A stretch of DNA of 64,000 nt from Parietaria judaica (Eukaryota > Streptophyta > Magnoliopsida > Rosales > Urticaceae). The notes under the pieces are model-generated. The model saw only the letters and a program-made list of their open reading frames with translations. It was not told the DNA's origin and made no database searches. A program made the position numbers and the translations under genes. The stretch spans positions 15,477,343 to 15,541,342 of the forward strand of contig OX940867.1 in assembly GCA_954871525.1 (NCBI GenBank). Reading direction: 5' to 3'. Shown in pieces: positions 24,811 to 36,578 of the stretch (its first letter is position 1; the number at the start of each line of letters is the position of its first letter).

Positions 24811-25923
24811 GGGAAAATTACGGCAAAAATACCCAACCTTTGGTCAACCTGCCTCCCGTGTACACAAGCTTTAAAATTGGCGGCAAAAATACCCAACGTG
24901 CGTTGACCGTGACTTTGGCCTAAAACCGTTAATTTTTTCGTTAACATTCGCAATGTGGCCGTTAGCGGCAAAAATACCCAAACTTTTTTTTTTTTGAAAA
25001 AAAAAAAATTAATTTTTTTAATTTATATATATATTTTTTTACTTGATTAGTGATAAATACTTGAATTCAAAATACATAGAATAACACAAAATTTAGTCAA
25101 AACATCAATTGACTAAACCTAATAATGAATAAAACAGTTACATAGTTAATTTAAGGTTGACAGTCAAACTTTAAAAAAAAACTTAATCATATTGTTTTTA
25201 TTACATTTGACTATCTTAATTATTCCCCAAAATATCTATTAGATATTTAATACGGATTTTTAAAAAAAGAATTAAAAAACCCGGACCCGGACATATCCGA
25301 GTTCAGAAAAAACACGGATCCGGATATTTATTTTAAAAAAATTAAAGCCCTTTAATTCTAGGCCTTAGAATGATCAAGATCAGCGGCCCAGATAAAACGG
25401 TATTAGGGACTAAACAATAAATAAAACACTTTTAACTAAAAAAATAACCCGGATCCGGACCTGTTCGGGATTTTTTTTCCCGGACCCAGACAAGTCTGTA
25501 TCCGGGCTTTTTTTTTTTTTTTTAATATCCTAAAACGGGACCTTTGATCGTAAGACATTTTGGGGACTAAGCTAAATATATAGCATGACATCTCAAAGAA
25601 ATATTATATAATATGTATATATGTGTGTGAAACTCTTAGCGCATATATCCTCAAGTTATGATAATATAATATGTATATTTTGGTCATACCTTCTTAATAT
25701 AATATGTATATTAAAAAAATTAAAAATTATTTTTTTTTCAAAAAAAAAAAGTTTGGGTATTTTTGCCGCTAACTGCCATATTGCGAATGTTAACGAAAAA
25801 ATTAACGGTTTTATGCCAAAGTCACGGTCAACGCACGTTGGGTATTTTTGCTGCCAGTTTTAAAGGTTGGGTACACGGGAGGCAGGTTGACCAAAGGTTG
25901 TGTATTTTTGTCGTAATTTTCCC
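24811..25923. mobile_element. Non-autonomous MULE with TIRs of about 200 bp
   Basis: The left end (24811 to about 25020) and right end (about 25715-25923) are inverted copies, starting GGGAAAATTACG on each strand and sharing the repeated phrase GCAAAAATACCCAACGTGCG and the block CGTTAATTTTTTCGTTAACA. Identity is high over about 200 bases. Long TIRs and a non-coding interior indicate a Mutator-like element without transposase. I did not find a matching 9-bp target duplication (left flank AGAAAAGAA, right flank AACAATGGC). A hAT MITE is nested inside, and the large hAT element starts 21 bases beyond the right end. Confidence 0.75.
25221..25569. mobile_element. hAT MITE nested in the MULE
   Basis: The ends are inverted (left TATTCCCCAAAATATC, right ATTTTGGGGACTA) and the interior has palindromic CCGGATCCGG and CCGGACC blocks. 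It is a relative of the MITE at 57453-57825, which shares the same blocks in the same order. Flanks ATCTTAAT and AGCTAAAT match at 6 of 8 positions, consistent with a decayed 8-bp duplication. Confidence 0.6.
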
Positions 25924-25944
25924 AACAATGGCAAATGTTTTAAG

Positions 25945-28900
25945 CAAGGTTTAAAATACCGCTTGCCGTTTTCGTTTCGAATTTTTCGTTTTACGGATAT
26001 ATCGCTTGCCGATGGGTATGTCGATGGGCAAATGGTAAAAAAAGGGCATGTCGTTTACCGGATTTACCGAATTTTTCGAATGGGCATACCGCTTGCCGAT
26101 GGATATGCCGACGGATATTCTGTAAATTTTTTTGAGTATTTCCAAATTCCAACCGTATTTTTATATGGTATTGGATTATTAATTTCTAAATTACCTATTT
26201 AATAAATATGACCATAACCACAAAAACATATTCAAATAATAAATATGACACCATAGAGTTTAGTACACACTCATCATAAGTTCATAAGTCATAACACACT
26301 AATAGTAAAGTCGTAGAGTAAGAAGTACAAACACACATAACCATAGAGTAGTAGAGTACGGTACACACTGATAAAGACAAAGTGATAGAAAACTCAAAAG
26401 AAGCTCGATGAAGGTGGCTGTTGGAAAATGTGAGGCTGCACAGTCTGGTAAGAGCAGTAATCATACCACGACATCATGGAGGAGTAGTTGGCTACGTACG
26501 TCTGAACATGACATTCGTAGTTGTGCTGGTCTAAACCGACGATCGTGTTGAGAATAGGGAACTCCACATATTGACGAATCGCTGGACGTTGTATAACTTC
26601 ACCAGTGGGTGCCCGGATGGCGCCGTCTGACGTACAGAATGACATTACTTCGAATCTAGATGACAAACTGTCGATATCGGTCGACCGCGGCGGCGAAGGA
26701 GACCGCGGCGGTGGTGAAACTGGCGGTGTCGGCGGCGCGCCTAGCCAGAAGCTATCAAAGTAACGATCAAAGTTTTGGTTCGCATCATAATACTCATCAC
26801 GTGGCGGCTGGGCACTAGGCGTAGTCTCAAAGAAAGCCGGGTGAAATAACCCATGCGACGAGGTAGTCGTCCTGCCGTGGGATGATCCACCGTGCGTGCT
26901 CACATCACCGTAGTATTCCGCTGTACGGCCATCACCATAGGGGTCTGGGTCTGCGACATAACCGCCGGTGATTCCTCCACCTCCTCCTCCGTCATGGGAG
27001 CCTTTCGGAGAATCACCTGAATGAGGTAAAGAACCCGTCGGAGATTCGCCGCCCGTCGGTGAGTTGCCTGTGGATGTACAATCAAATATCTCATCCGAAC
27101 CTATTCTTGGGTTGACGTGGGTGCGGAGCGTCTCAAGAACGTTTGTGCCCTGCTCCTCTGCCGCAGCAGCTACCTCGGGATCAGGGTTCCCAAGATCATC
27201 ATCGAGGTGTGTCTCTGATACCCACTCCAAAATCTCAAGATCGTTGGAAGAACCGGTATTCTCCATTGCAGCCGCGATCCAATCGAACGGATAAGTGAAC
27301 TCGGGGTTTTTATGGGCAGCCACAGTATCCCTGATTGCTAACTTGGTGTTGTAGATGCACTTCACTAGGTCGGCTATCCTTTTGTACGCCAGCCGATTCC
27401 TTTCTTTTGTGTGAACTAGCGCAAAAGTGCTCCAGTTGCGCTCACACGCCGAGGAAGAAATGGTCTGCGACAAGACCCGGACGGCTAACTTCTGGAGAGT
27501 CGGACACTCTCCGCCAAACATGATCCACCAATCGGCTGCAAGAGTGAACTGTAATTAGAATTCGCCTAAGGTAGATTTACAAAAATTTAGAGCATTATAA
27601 TATTTTGAAGATTTACCTGGTGCCACGTTATTCCTCGCAGCAATAGCCGTTCTAGATCGCATTTCGCCGTTGCACGCTTGAAAGTGAAGCATCTACATAA
27701 ATAAAAAAGAAAGTAACAAACATGTTAAAATAATCCGAATGGAAAACATTTAAAATTCACAAAGTATTCCACGAACCTCGGCGGCCAGAGTCGCGACAGA
27801 GTCGTACGGAAACAAGACCTCATAAACTTTCGACACCTTCAATTGGCATTTATCTCGCATCTTGATCTGAGGGTCCCATTGGTGATTGGGATTCAACCAA
27901 TGGGCAACCTCGTGTAGCGGATGACAGAGTTGGTCCTTCCATCGCCTGTGCACGATGTTCACGGCCCAACCCCGGCCTCTGAGGCTCTTGAGCTTGCTGT
28001 GCAGCAAGTCGTATACCCGGTACATCATGCCCATGGTGGGGTGTATCTCCGAGTCGGTGAAGCGTAATGCCAAATACATGGGGTCATATATCTGGATACA
28101 ATTGTCAATGCCCTCCCAAAACTTTGAGGACATTAACAAATCCTCGACAGCTTGCCCTTTTGCCGTCCTTTTCCAGGAGCTTTCGGCCCACCACGGAGAA
28201 CTGAACATTTGGCGGAGGCCAGCTTTGTTATCCTTCACACTTTTCACCGTCAGGTAATTTGTGGCAAAACGCGTGGCGCCGGGGCGGAGGAGTTCACATC
28301 TCGTTGTCTTCCGCATGTAGTCTAGGACGATGGTGTGGTTATAAATGAACTTCACAATCGACCTTGCCTGGTCCACCGGGATCTTGATGAGGTCACGTTT
28401 CCCAAGGTCCTCAAACATGAGATCCATGCAATGGGAAGCACATGGGGTCCAGTAGATGTGGAATTTTTTCATCAATAACTTACCGGCTTTTACGTAAGCC
28501 GATCCGTTATCGGTAACGAGCTGGACTACGTTCGCAGGACCGACCTCGTGTATGACTTCCTTCAAGACCTGGAAGAGGTACTCTGAGTTCTTGATCTTGT
28601 CTGAAGCGTTGATGGACTTCAGGAAGACCGTTTTCCCCGCCGAGTAGACCATGATGTTAATGATCGAAAGGTTGGTTGGACCCGTCCAACCGTCTGACAT
28701 GACGGTGCACCCTTTTTCTGCCCAAATTTTTCGAGCCTCTTCTATCATCCGATCGGCAGCCGCCACCTCTAAGGGCAAATACTTCTCTGAAATTTCGTAT
28801 GGCGTGGGCATAGGACAACCTGGACCTGCTTCTGCGATGCTATCCGTCATATTCAAGAAGTGTGGCGACTTCGCTTTTCTGAACGACACGCCTTCGTGAA

Positions 28901-30356
28901 TAAAGAACTTACTCACGTTATGGCACACTCGGTCAATCATTTGGGGGAGAATCATTGAAGGCAACTTCTTTTGTTTCGACTTATCCTTCTTCAAGTGTGA
29001 GAAGGACGACGGAATCACCGGCGATGAGGTCGGTCGAGAGGATGACGAGTCACCTGGCACAGCGCCTGCGACGTGCGGGCATTGTTCTAAAAGGAATCTT
29101 TCGGCTGCCGCTTGTCGTCTAGCTTTATTTTTTATGCGCGTAATCGCATTCTCCGTGGCTTCATCCTCTGAATCTATTTCATCTCGTATCTCCTGATATC
29201 TCTCGTACACCTCGGCCGGGACCCCTGCAAGGTTGGAGCGTATCTGGCGCCTAACAATCTCTTCCATCTTGTTATCATTCTCTTTTTTCTCTCGAAACTT
29301 CCCGAGAACGCCCCGACAAACGTCTCTCGCCTCAGGCGGTGCATTTGGGCACGGTCTGGTGTTTTTTTTTGGATCGTTCCCCGCGATGTGGTGTTTCATC
29401 CGCGTGATGCCACCACCCTTTATCACATGTCCACAATAATTACATTGGAATCCAGCGCCAACTGGAGTACAATGCTCCCTGGCGGGATCGACGGGTGGCA
29501 TATCTCAATTCTCACCTATAATTAATAATCAAGATTACAAACAATTATATTCAAAAATCGAATAACCAAATTCACTTAATCAATAAATTCATTAAAATTT
29601 AAAATGAATCAATAAACTTAATTAATTAATCAAGCATTCAAATCTAACATAATAAAAGATTAAAACATAATCTAACATATTAAAATTAGTAACTAAATTG
29701 AACAACAAGTTTATGAATCAATCTAACATAATAACAAATTGAACAAATGAAATTTATAATCATAAGTTGAACAAATTCAACAAGAACACATTCATACAAG
29801 ATTTAACATGACATATCAAAATCGATTTTCAACAATTAAAATCCTAAAAAACGTACTAATATAAGTAAATAGAGTAGTTTACCTCATATTAATCAATATA
29901 TCCACAAGTCATTACTCTAAAATCAAGCCCAAAGAAAAAAAACCCTCAAAAATCGGAACCCTAATCTAATTAAAATCTAAAACGAAATTTGGTAAAAAAT
30001 ACAAGCAAACGATCGGATTTCGAATGGAATACCTCTCACAAGTTGGCGAAAAAAAGGAAGATCTGGCGAGCGAGGGTGGGAAGTCGGGTGGAAAGTCGAG
30101 AGGAAATGGGCATGCGAGGCACTCTGTCGGCGAGAAATGGGAAAGATGAGAAAACCCTAGCTTTTACCGAATTTCGAAGCTCATTTCGTCGTTTTACAGC
30201 ATAAAAACGACAAGAGGCATGCAAAACGAAAGTCGTTTAGAATTTCCCGAAAAATGGTAAAACGACAGCGAAACGGTAGGGTTGTCGTTTCGGTGTTCTC
30301 TGAAAAACGACAATCGACTCGAATTTCGACCGAATTTCCCGAAATTTGACACCTTG
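25945..30356 (-). mobile_element. Complete hAT transposon, possibly autonomous
   Basis: The element is 4412 bases, flanked by perfect 8-bp duplications GTTTTAAG (25937-25944 and 30357-30364). TIRs are CAAGGTTTAAAAT (left) and CAAGGTGTCAAAT (right, reverse complement), 11 of 13 matching. Both subterminal regions (25960-26140 and 30150-30350) are rich in short motifs such as ACCGAATTT, AACGACA and GCCGATGG, typical transposase-binding neighbourhoods. It encodes one minus-strand transposase gene with three exons and no visible defects. The 450-base AT-rich leader between the gene start and the 3' subterminal block may hold a 5' UTR intron; this is inference. Confidence 0.92.
26394..29501 (-). 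CDS. hAT transposase with BED zinc finger, three exons, 980 residues
   Basis: Joined minus-strand exons 29501-27777, 27692-27617 and 27535-26394 give 2943 bases with no internal stop. Introns obey GT-AG (donors GAG/GTTCGT and CCAG/GTAAAT, acceptors TATGTAG and CTTGCAG) and phase is kept. Domains: BED-type zinc finger (C20, C23, H37/H38), basic coiled region 70-140, DUF659-type catalytic core with SDGWTG (D270) and VTDNGSAY (D331), the CASHCMD motif (C354, H357), and the hAT C-terminal dimerisation region with ADWW, FGGECPTLQKLA and CERNWSTF (E632). D270, D331 and E632 are the expected acidic triad. The last 250 residues are low-complexity, rich in Gly, Pro and Ser. It cuts and pastes its own element in the nucleus. 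A domesticated role is less likely because fresh TIRs and target duplications surround it. Confidence 0.93.
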
Positions 30357-30542
30357 GTTTTAAGAGACATCATGTTTTAATGAAAAAATTAAAAACTCTA
30401 AGAAAATTTGAAATCTCAATACATTGATCTCATTATGCTGCTGAAAGAACTCTAAATTCTAAGAAACTTTGAATTATCTAGACAATACATTGTCTATTTC
30501 TTGCTACATCACTTGTGAGTTTTTCCTTTTAATATATATAGA

Positions 30543-30589
30543 TAAATTTCAAAATTACAGGTTATGCAATCATATTTAAAGGAGAATGA

Positions 30590-30640
<51 letters not shown>

Positions 30641-31103
30641 GCAATAACTAAAAAGGGCAACAAATAAATAATGGAAATAAAGGAAGCTAAAAAAAATGTT
30701 GAAAATAAAATGAGATTGGCGCAAATCTCCGAGATCGGGCGCGTGATATTTGTGTTATTTTACGAGATCTCTGATAATTGCTATGGGACGCAAATTCTCT
30801 TGTTCCAAAGAATAAACAAATTCTTCCTCTCAGGGTACTGTGAAGTAGAATATTTTCCTCCAAGTAGGTTTTATGATAACCCCTCTATAATTATGGACAT
30901 AATTATATATAATCCTATTGAGTTTATGTAATCAATCTAACTTATTACTCAAACCTATGTGGCTTATTTAATTTTCATAGGGATTAAGCTTAGCTCATCA
31001 CTATGATTCTATGATTTTTTTTTTTTGGAGAGATATAATTGAGGTTTAATTAGAGCATACAAAATGTAGTGTTTTGCAAATTCATCCTCTATTTTATTTT
31101 TAA
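30543..31103. other. Short spacer with a trinucleotide repeat
   Basis: A (TAA)n run of 16 units fills 30591-30638. The 86-codon frame after it (30671-30931) is not recognised. Confidence 0.6.
30591..30638 (+). repeat. (TAA)16 microsatellite
   Basis: 48 bases of perfect TAA repeat, directly outside the proposed 5' end of Helitron H3. Confidence 0.95.
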
Positions 31104-31136
31104 CTAGTGGACGGCACCGCGCTTCGCGCGGTGGCG

Positions 31137-34100
31137 TAGTATTATTTATAAATTTCAGCATAAATGTTAGGAAAATAATTTTGAATAATTGACATTAAGA
31201 ACATAATAATTTTTTTTGAGCCAGAGCATAATCATATTATTATAGTTAAATAGTTGAGTAATATAATTAAAAATATTAATTTACGGTCAAATTAATTTTT
31301 TAGATTCCATGTTGTAATCTAAATAACTATATTATCGCCTTTTGATAGTATTAATTATGAGCGTGCATATGTATATATATATATATATCTATATATTAAT
31401 AAATAGATCAGTAACATCACTGTCGCCAAAATAAGTGACAATATAAAGATAGAAAATTCGCTCAAATTTCATACATGTTACAATATAAATGCTCTAATCT
31501 TCTAATAATTTGTTATACTTTTTTTTTGTTGTTGGTTTCATCCCATTGTATTATCGTGAGTTAAACATCTCAAATATTATTTTTATTATTATATATAGTT
31601 TTATAACTTTATGTACGTTAAAAAAAAAATCTATTAAAGTATCTTGGTTATAGGAAACGTCTTCTTCGCTTTCAATAACTTTAAAATTAGAACAGTAAAT
31701 CATTCAATCTCTCTATATAAAAGAAAAATGCTTGGCGGATGATATTCTATATTTCAACAAAAGAGAATTCAAATTTTATATGTTTAGACTTTAGATTTTC
31801 TTAAAAGAAATAAAAAAAAATTATATCACGCATCCATTGTTTTCATTAAAAAAAAAATATTACTAAAAAATATTATGAAGAAATTCAAAAGGCTATCAAA
31901 TAAATTAACATTAAGAGGGTAATAAAGGGGTGCATTGAAAATCTTTATACGTTAAAATATTCTCATTGTCATTTAAACAATTAATTTTTGTGCACTAAAA
32001 AAACTCGTTGAGCAATTTATTTTTATTTTTACGTGTTTAATTATGTGACGGAGGCAACTCCCTTGCACAAACGGTGTTACATGTGGCTATTTGGTTATCT
32101 TTGTGGTAAACTATTTTGACTTTTTTCACGTTCAAAGCGTTAAATTTGTCTTGAAAAATGAAAATTGACGTTGAGGACGAAGAATTGGGTCTGGGAGATG
32201 GCCGCGACTAATTAAACATAACAAATTAATAATAAAAAATGTAGTACATGTATGTTGCGTCACCTTGAGTTACGATCGACTGCCAACTATAACGTCTAGA
32301 CTTTGATGTCAACTTTTCTTCTAGTTACATCAAATGTTTGTCTGATTTGAGTTGGGTTCGATTTTGCTCAACCAAATCCCTTTCTTTCTGTAACAATCAC
32401 TTACAGAGAAAAAAATACAAAAACCGTTAGACTTGCATATACGTATGTATGTACTATATAATATATTGATGTTATTCCAACTTCCAATCTATAAATTTAC
32501 CTGTAAGATTTTTAATATAATGACAAAAGTAAATCTACATTAATTTTGGCCGTAAGACTATATAAAGAGATAATTTACATGATTTATGCTATCTAATTTG
32601 TCCTAGATAATTATGTTTGTGTATTGATCAATTAATTAATGAGCTATATAATTGTTCTTTGTTTTTAGTATGTCAAATTTGGCTAATAATAACAATTTTA
32701 TGTTTAGCAACACTCTTGTCCTTTGGCTCCCTTTTTGATAAAATTATGTTCAAGAGTTGTCTTTGTGTAACAAAATCGTAACATAATTTCGCGCGGTGGC
32801 AATAAAATATTGTGAATGATTAACTTACCAAATAATATAGAGATGTACAAATTTTCAACATGTGCACGTTATATTAAAAAAGACTACAAATTACAAAGTA
32901 AGAATAATCACATAGATCAAAAGTAATAGTTTGAGCTATCTCTTAGGACTATTTACTACAACAATATCGATATCTCTAACGCATTATTCTATTGGGTAAT
33001 GGCACAATATTTTTGTAGAGAAATAAACATTGCGCTCATGAAGAAAAATTTATCGTTTTTCTTTCATATATTCTACTCAAATAATAATTAAAAAAAAAAC
33101 ATAACTTTTTTTTTTACAACAACTTAAAATAGTTTAAGCTATACAGAACAAAGTACGTAGTATCATACAATAGACCATATTTTTGTATACCAATAATATT
33201 TATATATATATATATATATATTTGATATATTGTATCAACTATTAATCTTATTCATACATTATCTGGAAATCGGTTAACTTTACTATGAAGAGAAAAATAT
33301 ATTAATAGAATATTAAAAGTGATTGTAATTATGTCACAATCAAGACATTTAAGTCAATATAATTTTATATATTATCACCAGAAGGACATTTAGGTTAATA
33401 TAATTTAACTTTTATTGTTTTTATACTTATATATATATATATATATTTATATATTATAGATTGTATTGAAGTAAATTAGTTATATATATATATATATATA
33501 TATACATACGGTGTTATGTAAACGCATCAATTGAAAATTAAATTATTTCAAAACACACCTATTGAATTATCTAATATATTTTAAGACATGTATCATCATA
33601 GATATCGCCAATACTTGATTGTCTTTGATTTTATTGATGAACTTTTTATATGATTATTAGCGTAACAGATATTACAAACCCTTTTAAGTTATATATTCGA
33701 AAAATTGATTGAGCACACATGTTATATTCCTAATCGATTATACTCCCATACAATTAAATGCTGAAGATAAAAAAAAAAAGTGAACAATTATTTTATTAAT
33801 GCAATGCTTATATCAATAACAATATGACACTTTATAAAAGTTGGTCTCTAACTAAGGTATCAGCTATCAAGATTGGCAATGTGTAGAGTCGACGTAACTC
33901 TAAAACCACATGATATCAACGTCAATTATAATTTTCAACACAATGTATCATTGATACTTGTTTGAAGATTGTAATAAATATATGCATATATTATATATGT
34001 GTATATATATAATATCATTGTGAGAATCAAGGTCTCAGCCCTGTAACACTAAGAAGATTGAAAAGCGGAATAAACAAGCCACTTCGCCGCGATGATATTT

Positions 34101-34207
34101 GTAGGCTTGTTGTTGAAGGCTCAGTAACACTGCAAGCTTAGTATAATTTGTATCTATGATACTAAATTTTCAAAACGTTAAAGAGCCTCAATTATATTTT
34201 CACCACA

Positions 34208-34259
<52 letters not shown>

Positions 34260-34880
34260 CATCGTTAAACACAAATGACAGTTATCGATTTAACATGAAT
34301 CAATAGGTAATATATTATATTTAATAGCATGTATGTATTATAATCAAAAGATTTGTAGAATGACAAAACAAAAGTCTTGACATTATTATTGTATGAAATC
34401 AAAAGTAATCTAATATAGGATTATCAAGATATGGCTTAGAGGTATCTAAAATAACTGTAAATTTTTTATAAAAAAATATGTAAGACTATGAATCGAGTCA
34501 TCCAATTTAAGAGGTTATATAAGATAAAAACGTTTCATTATTTCAGAATTCTTTATGTATATGTGTATATATAGAAGGAACAAATGTAACAAAAAAAATA
34601 ATGTATGGTGCGTGCACTTAATTCATTGCAAGATTTAATATATAAAAAAATGTAAGACATATCGTATATAAATAATTAAAAGGAAACAAATGTATGAAAT
34701 ATGTAACGCAAATTTATAATGAGAACACCTACGACTATTATTGGACTATTTTGATTACTAATCAGCTTATAATTTGACTATTTTTAAGTAAATGAATTAT
34801 TTGTAATTAAACTGCATTCAGATAATAAAAGCACATTACGCAAGTGTGTTAATGGAAGAATTATCGTATTACTTTCAAAA
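31137..34880. other. AT-rich DNA without a supported gene
   Basis: (AT)n runs lie near 31375-31388, 33201-33221, 33430-33446, 33483-33503 and 34210-34255. At 32788-32800 there is TTCGCGCGGTGGC, one arm of a Helitron hairpin without the CTAG end, so a truncated Helitron relic is likely. No open frame of interest. Confidence 0.6.
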
Positions 34881-35259
34881 TCTATATATATATAAAAGCA
34901 TGATCACCTTATTCTTCTAAGCAATTCCTTTATAAAGAGACCTTCAATTCAATTTTCTTAGAATTTAGAATTAAAAAAAATAAAGTAATAACATGGCATG
35001 GTACATTTAATAGATTTTTAGAATTTATAATTTTTTATAATAATATGTATTATTACACTTAAATTCTTATGAAAACCTTTAGCCTTTTAGACATTGTTAT
35101 CAAAATTTTATAATTTACTAATTATTTGCAATCTTTATAATCTATATATATATATTAAAGAATGATTGACAAAGTTTTTTCAAAAAAATTCTATTATTTT
35201 GACATGCTCAAATGCTAAGTTTTTAAAATTTTGAATTAAAAAATTCATTGATATAAAAA

Positions 35260-35315
<56 letters not shown>
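34881..35315 (+). mobile_element. Three stacked Helitron 5' termini
   Basis: Plus-strand starts of the form TCTATATATATATAAAAGC appear at 34881, 35141 (followed by TTAAAGAATG) and 35260 (followed by a long TA run and AAAAGCAAAATCTCAAG). Each is preceded by A or T and followed by similar downstream words (ATCTC, GATGACATGGCAC). Successive insertions near one another's 5' ends would give this arrangement. Only one matching plus-strand 3' end (41823) is in the window. Confidence 0.5.
35262..35315 (+). repeat. (TA)n microsatellite at a Helitron 5' end
   Basis: 54 bases of TA repeat directly follow the TC start at 35260. Other copies have only 10-14 bases at this position. Confidence 0.9.
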
Positions 35316-35319
<4 letters not shown>

Positions 35320-35856
35320 CAAAATCTCAAGTGGATGACATGGCACAAGGAAACACAAGGATTCTCATATCTTATTTTTCTAAGTATTTTATTTTTTAAA
35401 TTCATAAACTTCATCGTGCATCATTTAATTAATTAGTTGTTTCATTATTTTACATACATGGATTTAAATTCATGCATGTATTTAGTCCAGATTAAATTCA
35501 TACTACTCCTTCAAAGATATACTCGATGTTAATTGGCTCATTTATTTTAATGTTCCTGAGTGTTACCACATTGAACATTACCGCATTCAATTTTATTTAA
35601 TAAAAAAACTCACCACATAATCATTATTACAACATTTGGTAATGACAATCTTACCGCATGAGGTGGCAAACGGTCAAATAACATTTAAATATGCATTGAT
35701 TCACTAGAATTTAATTGGTTAAGTATTGTTAATCTGTTATATTTTTTAAGAAATCAAGGGTCATTTAGAAACGTTTGTTGTTAGTGTGAATGAATATGAG
35801 TATTGAGTAACCCACTACTTCCTCCATTATCTAATCAATTAAATCGACGTTAATAC

Positions 35857-36570
35857 CAGGGTTCCGAAAATCGCGAAAATCGAGCGATTATCGTTCGATT
35901 AATCGAAGAAATGGTGTTCTCGGTAACTTATCTCTAGTAATCGCTGCTGTTTTATACTTTTCGAAATTTTTCGAAACAAAAACTTTGGTACTGCAACTTT
36001 TCAAGAGCAAAATAACGATAATCGGAGGACTTTTCGTCCAAATTTGGGTAAGTTCGAAAATTTTGATATCATTGTGGCAAAAGTACATATGTTTCGGAAA
36101 TTGTTGATTTGAGTTAGTTACTCGAATATTTTGGTGTAATTTCGTTTTATAAAATTGTATATAATTTTAAAACTAATCGGTTTGCATAATTTTTTTTTTT
36201 TAATTTGAAGTTTTTCTGAATTGTGATATCATTGTGGCAAAAGTACATATGTTTCGGAAATTGTTGATTTGAGCTAGTTACATTAGTATGAGACTTGGTT
36301 TGTGGCTTATATATTATTATTTGTATGAGACTTTTATGTTTATATTTTGTGACATTAGTATTTTATGTTATGTTTTTAGTGTAAAATATGTGTGAAATTT
36401 TTTTATAGGTTTTCCATCGATAAACGATTAATCCATCGATAAGTTCGATATGTTTCGATAACGGCAAACGATAATTTTTATAGGTTTTCCGTCGATAAAT
36501 CCATCGGCAAACGATTAATCCATCGATAACGGCAAACGATTTATCGGCCAAAACGGCATTTGGATCCTTG
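35857..36570. mobile_element. Non-autonomous hAT element with 8-bp target duplication
   Basis: GTTAATAC is duplicated at 35849-35856 and 36571-36578. Ends are CAGGGTTCCGAAA and (reverse complement of the right end) CAAGGATCCAAAT, 9 of 13 matching. The right subterminal region is full of CGATAAACGATTAATCCATC-like repeats. The interior has a 57-bp direct repeat (about 36067 and 36223, GATATCATTGTGGCAAAAGT). The CAAGG end and the GGCAAACGAT words suggest kinship with the large hAT at 25945. Confidence 0.85.
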
Positions 36571-36578
36571 GTTAATAC

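Larger units (their letters stand above)
17831..30542 (-). mobile_element. Helitron candidate H3 (minus strand), filled by nested elements
   Basis: At 17831 the minus strand ends with a strong hairpin (arms ACCGCGC and GCGCGGT around AAC), then TGTATCCACTAG. At 30542 the minus strand starts TCTATATATATTAAAAGGAA followed by AACTCACAAGTGATG, homologous to the H1 and H2 5' ends. Between them lie a plus-strand Helitron, a MULE and a hAT element; subtracting these leaves about 3.7 kb, similar to H2. This size agreement supports the pairing but does not prove it. The remaining interior (17870-20019, 23553-24810) is AT-rich with no gene. Confidence 0.4.

Noticed and set aside
24811..25923. 9-bp target duplication for the MULE
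   Set aside because: Flanks AGAAAAGAA and AACAATGGC do not match in any nearby register, so none is claimed.
26394..29501. Domesticated hAT-derived host gene
   Set aside because: The gene sits between matching TIRs and a perfect target duplication, so it is still part of a transposon.
30036..30224. Small minus-strand frame next to the transposase
   Set aside because: It lies in the subterminal repeat region of the hAT element and has no separate support.
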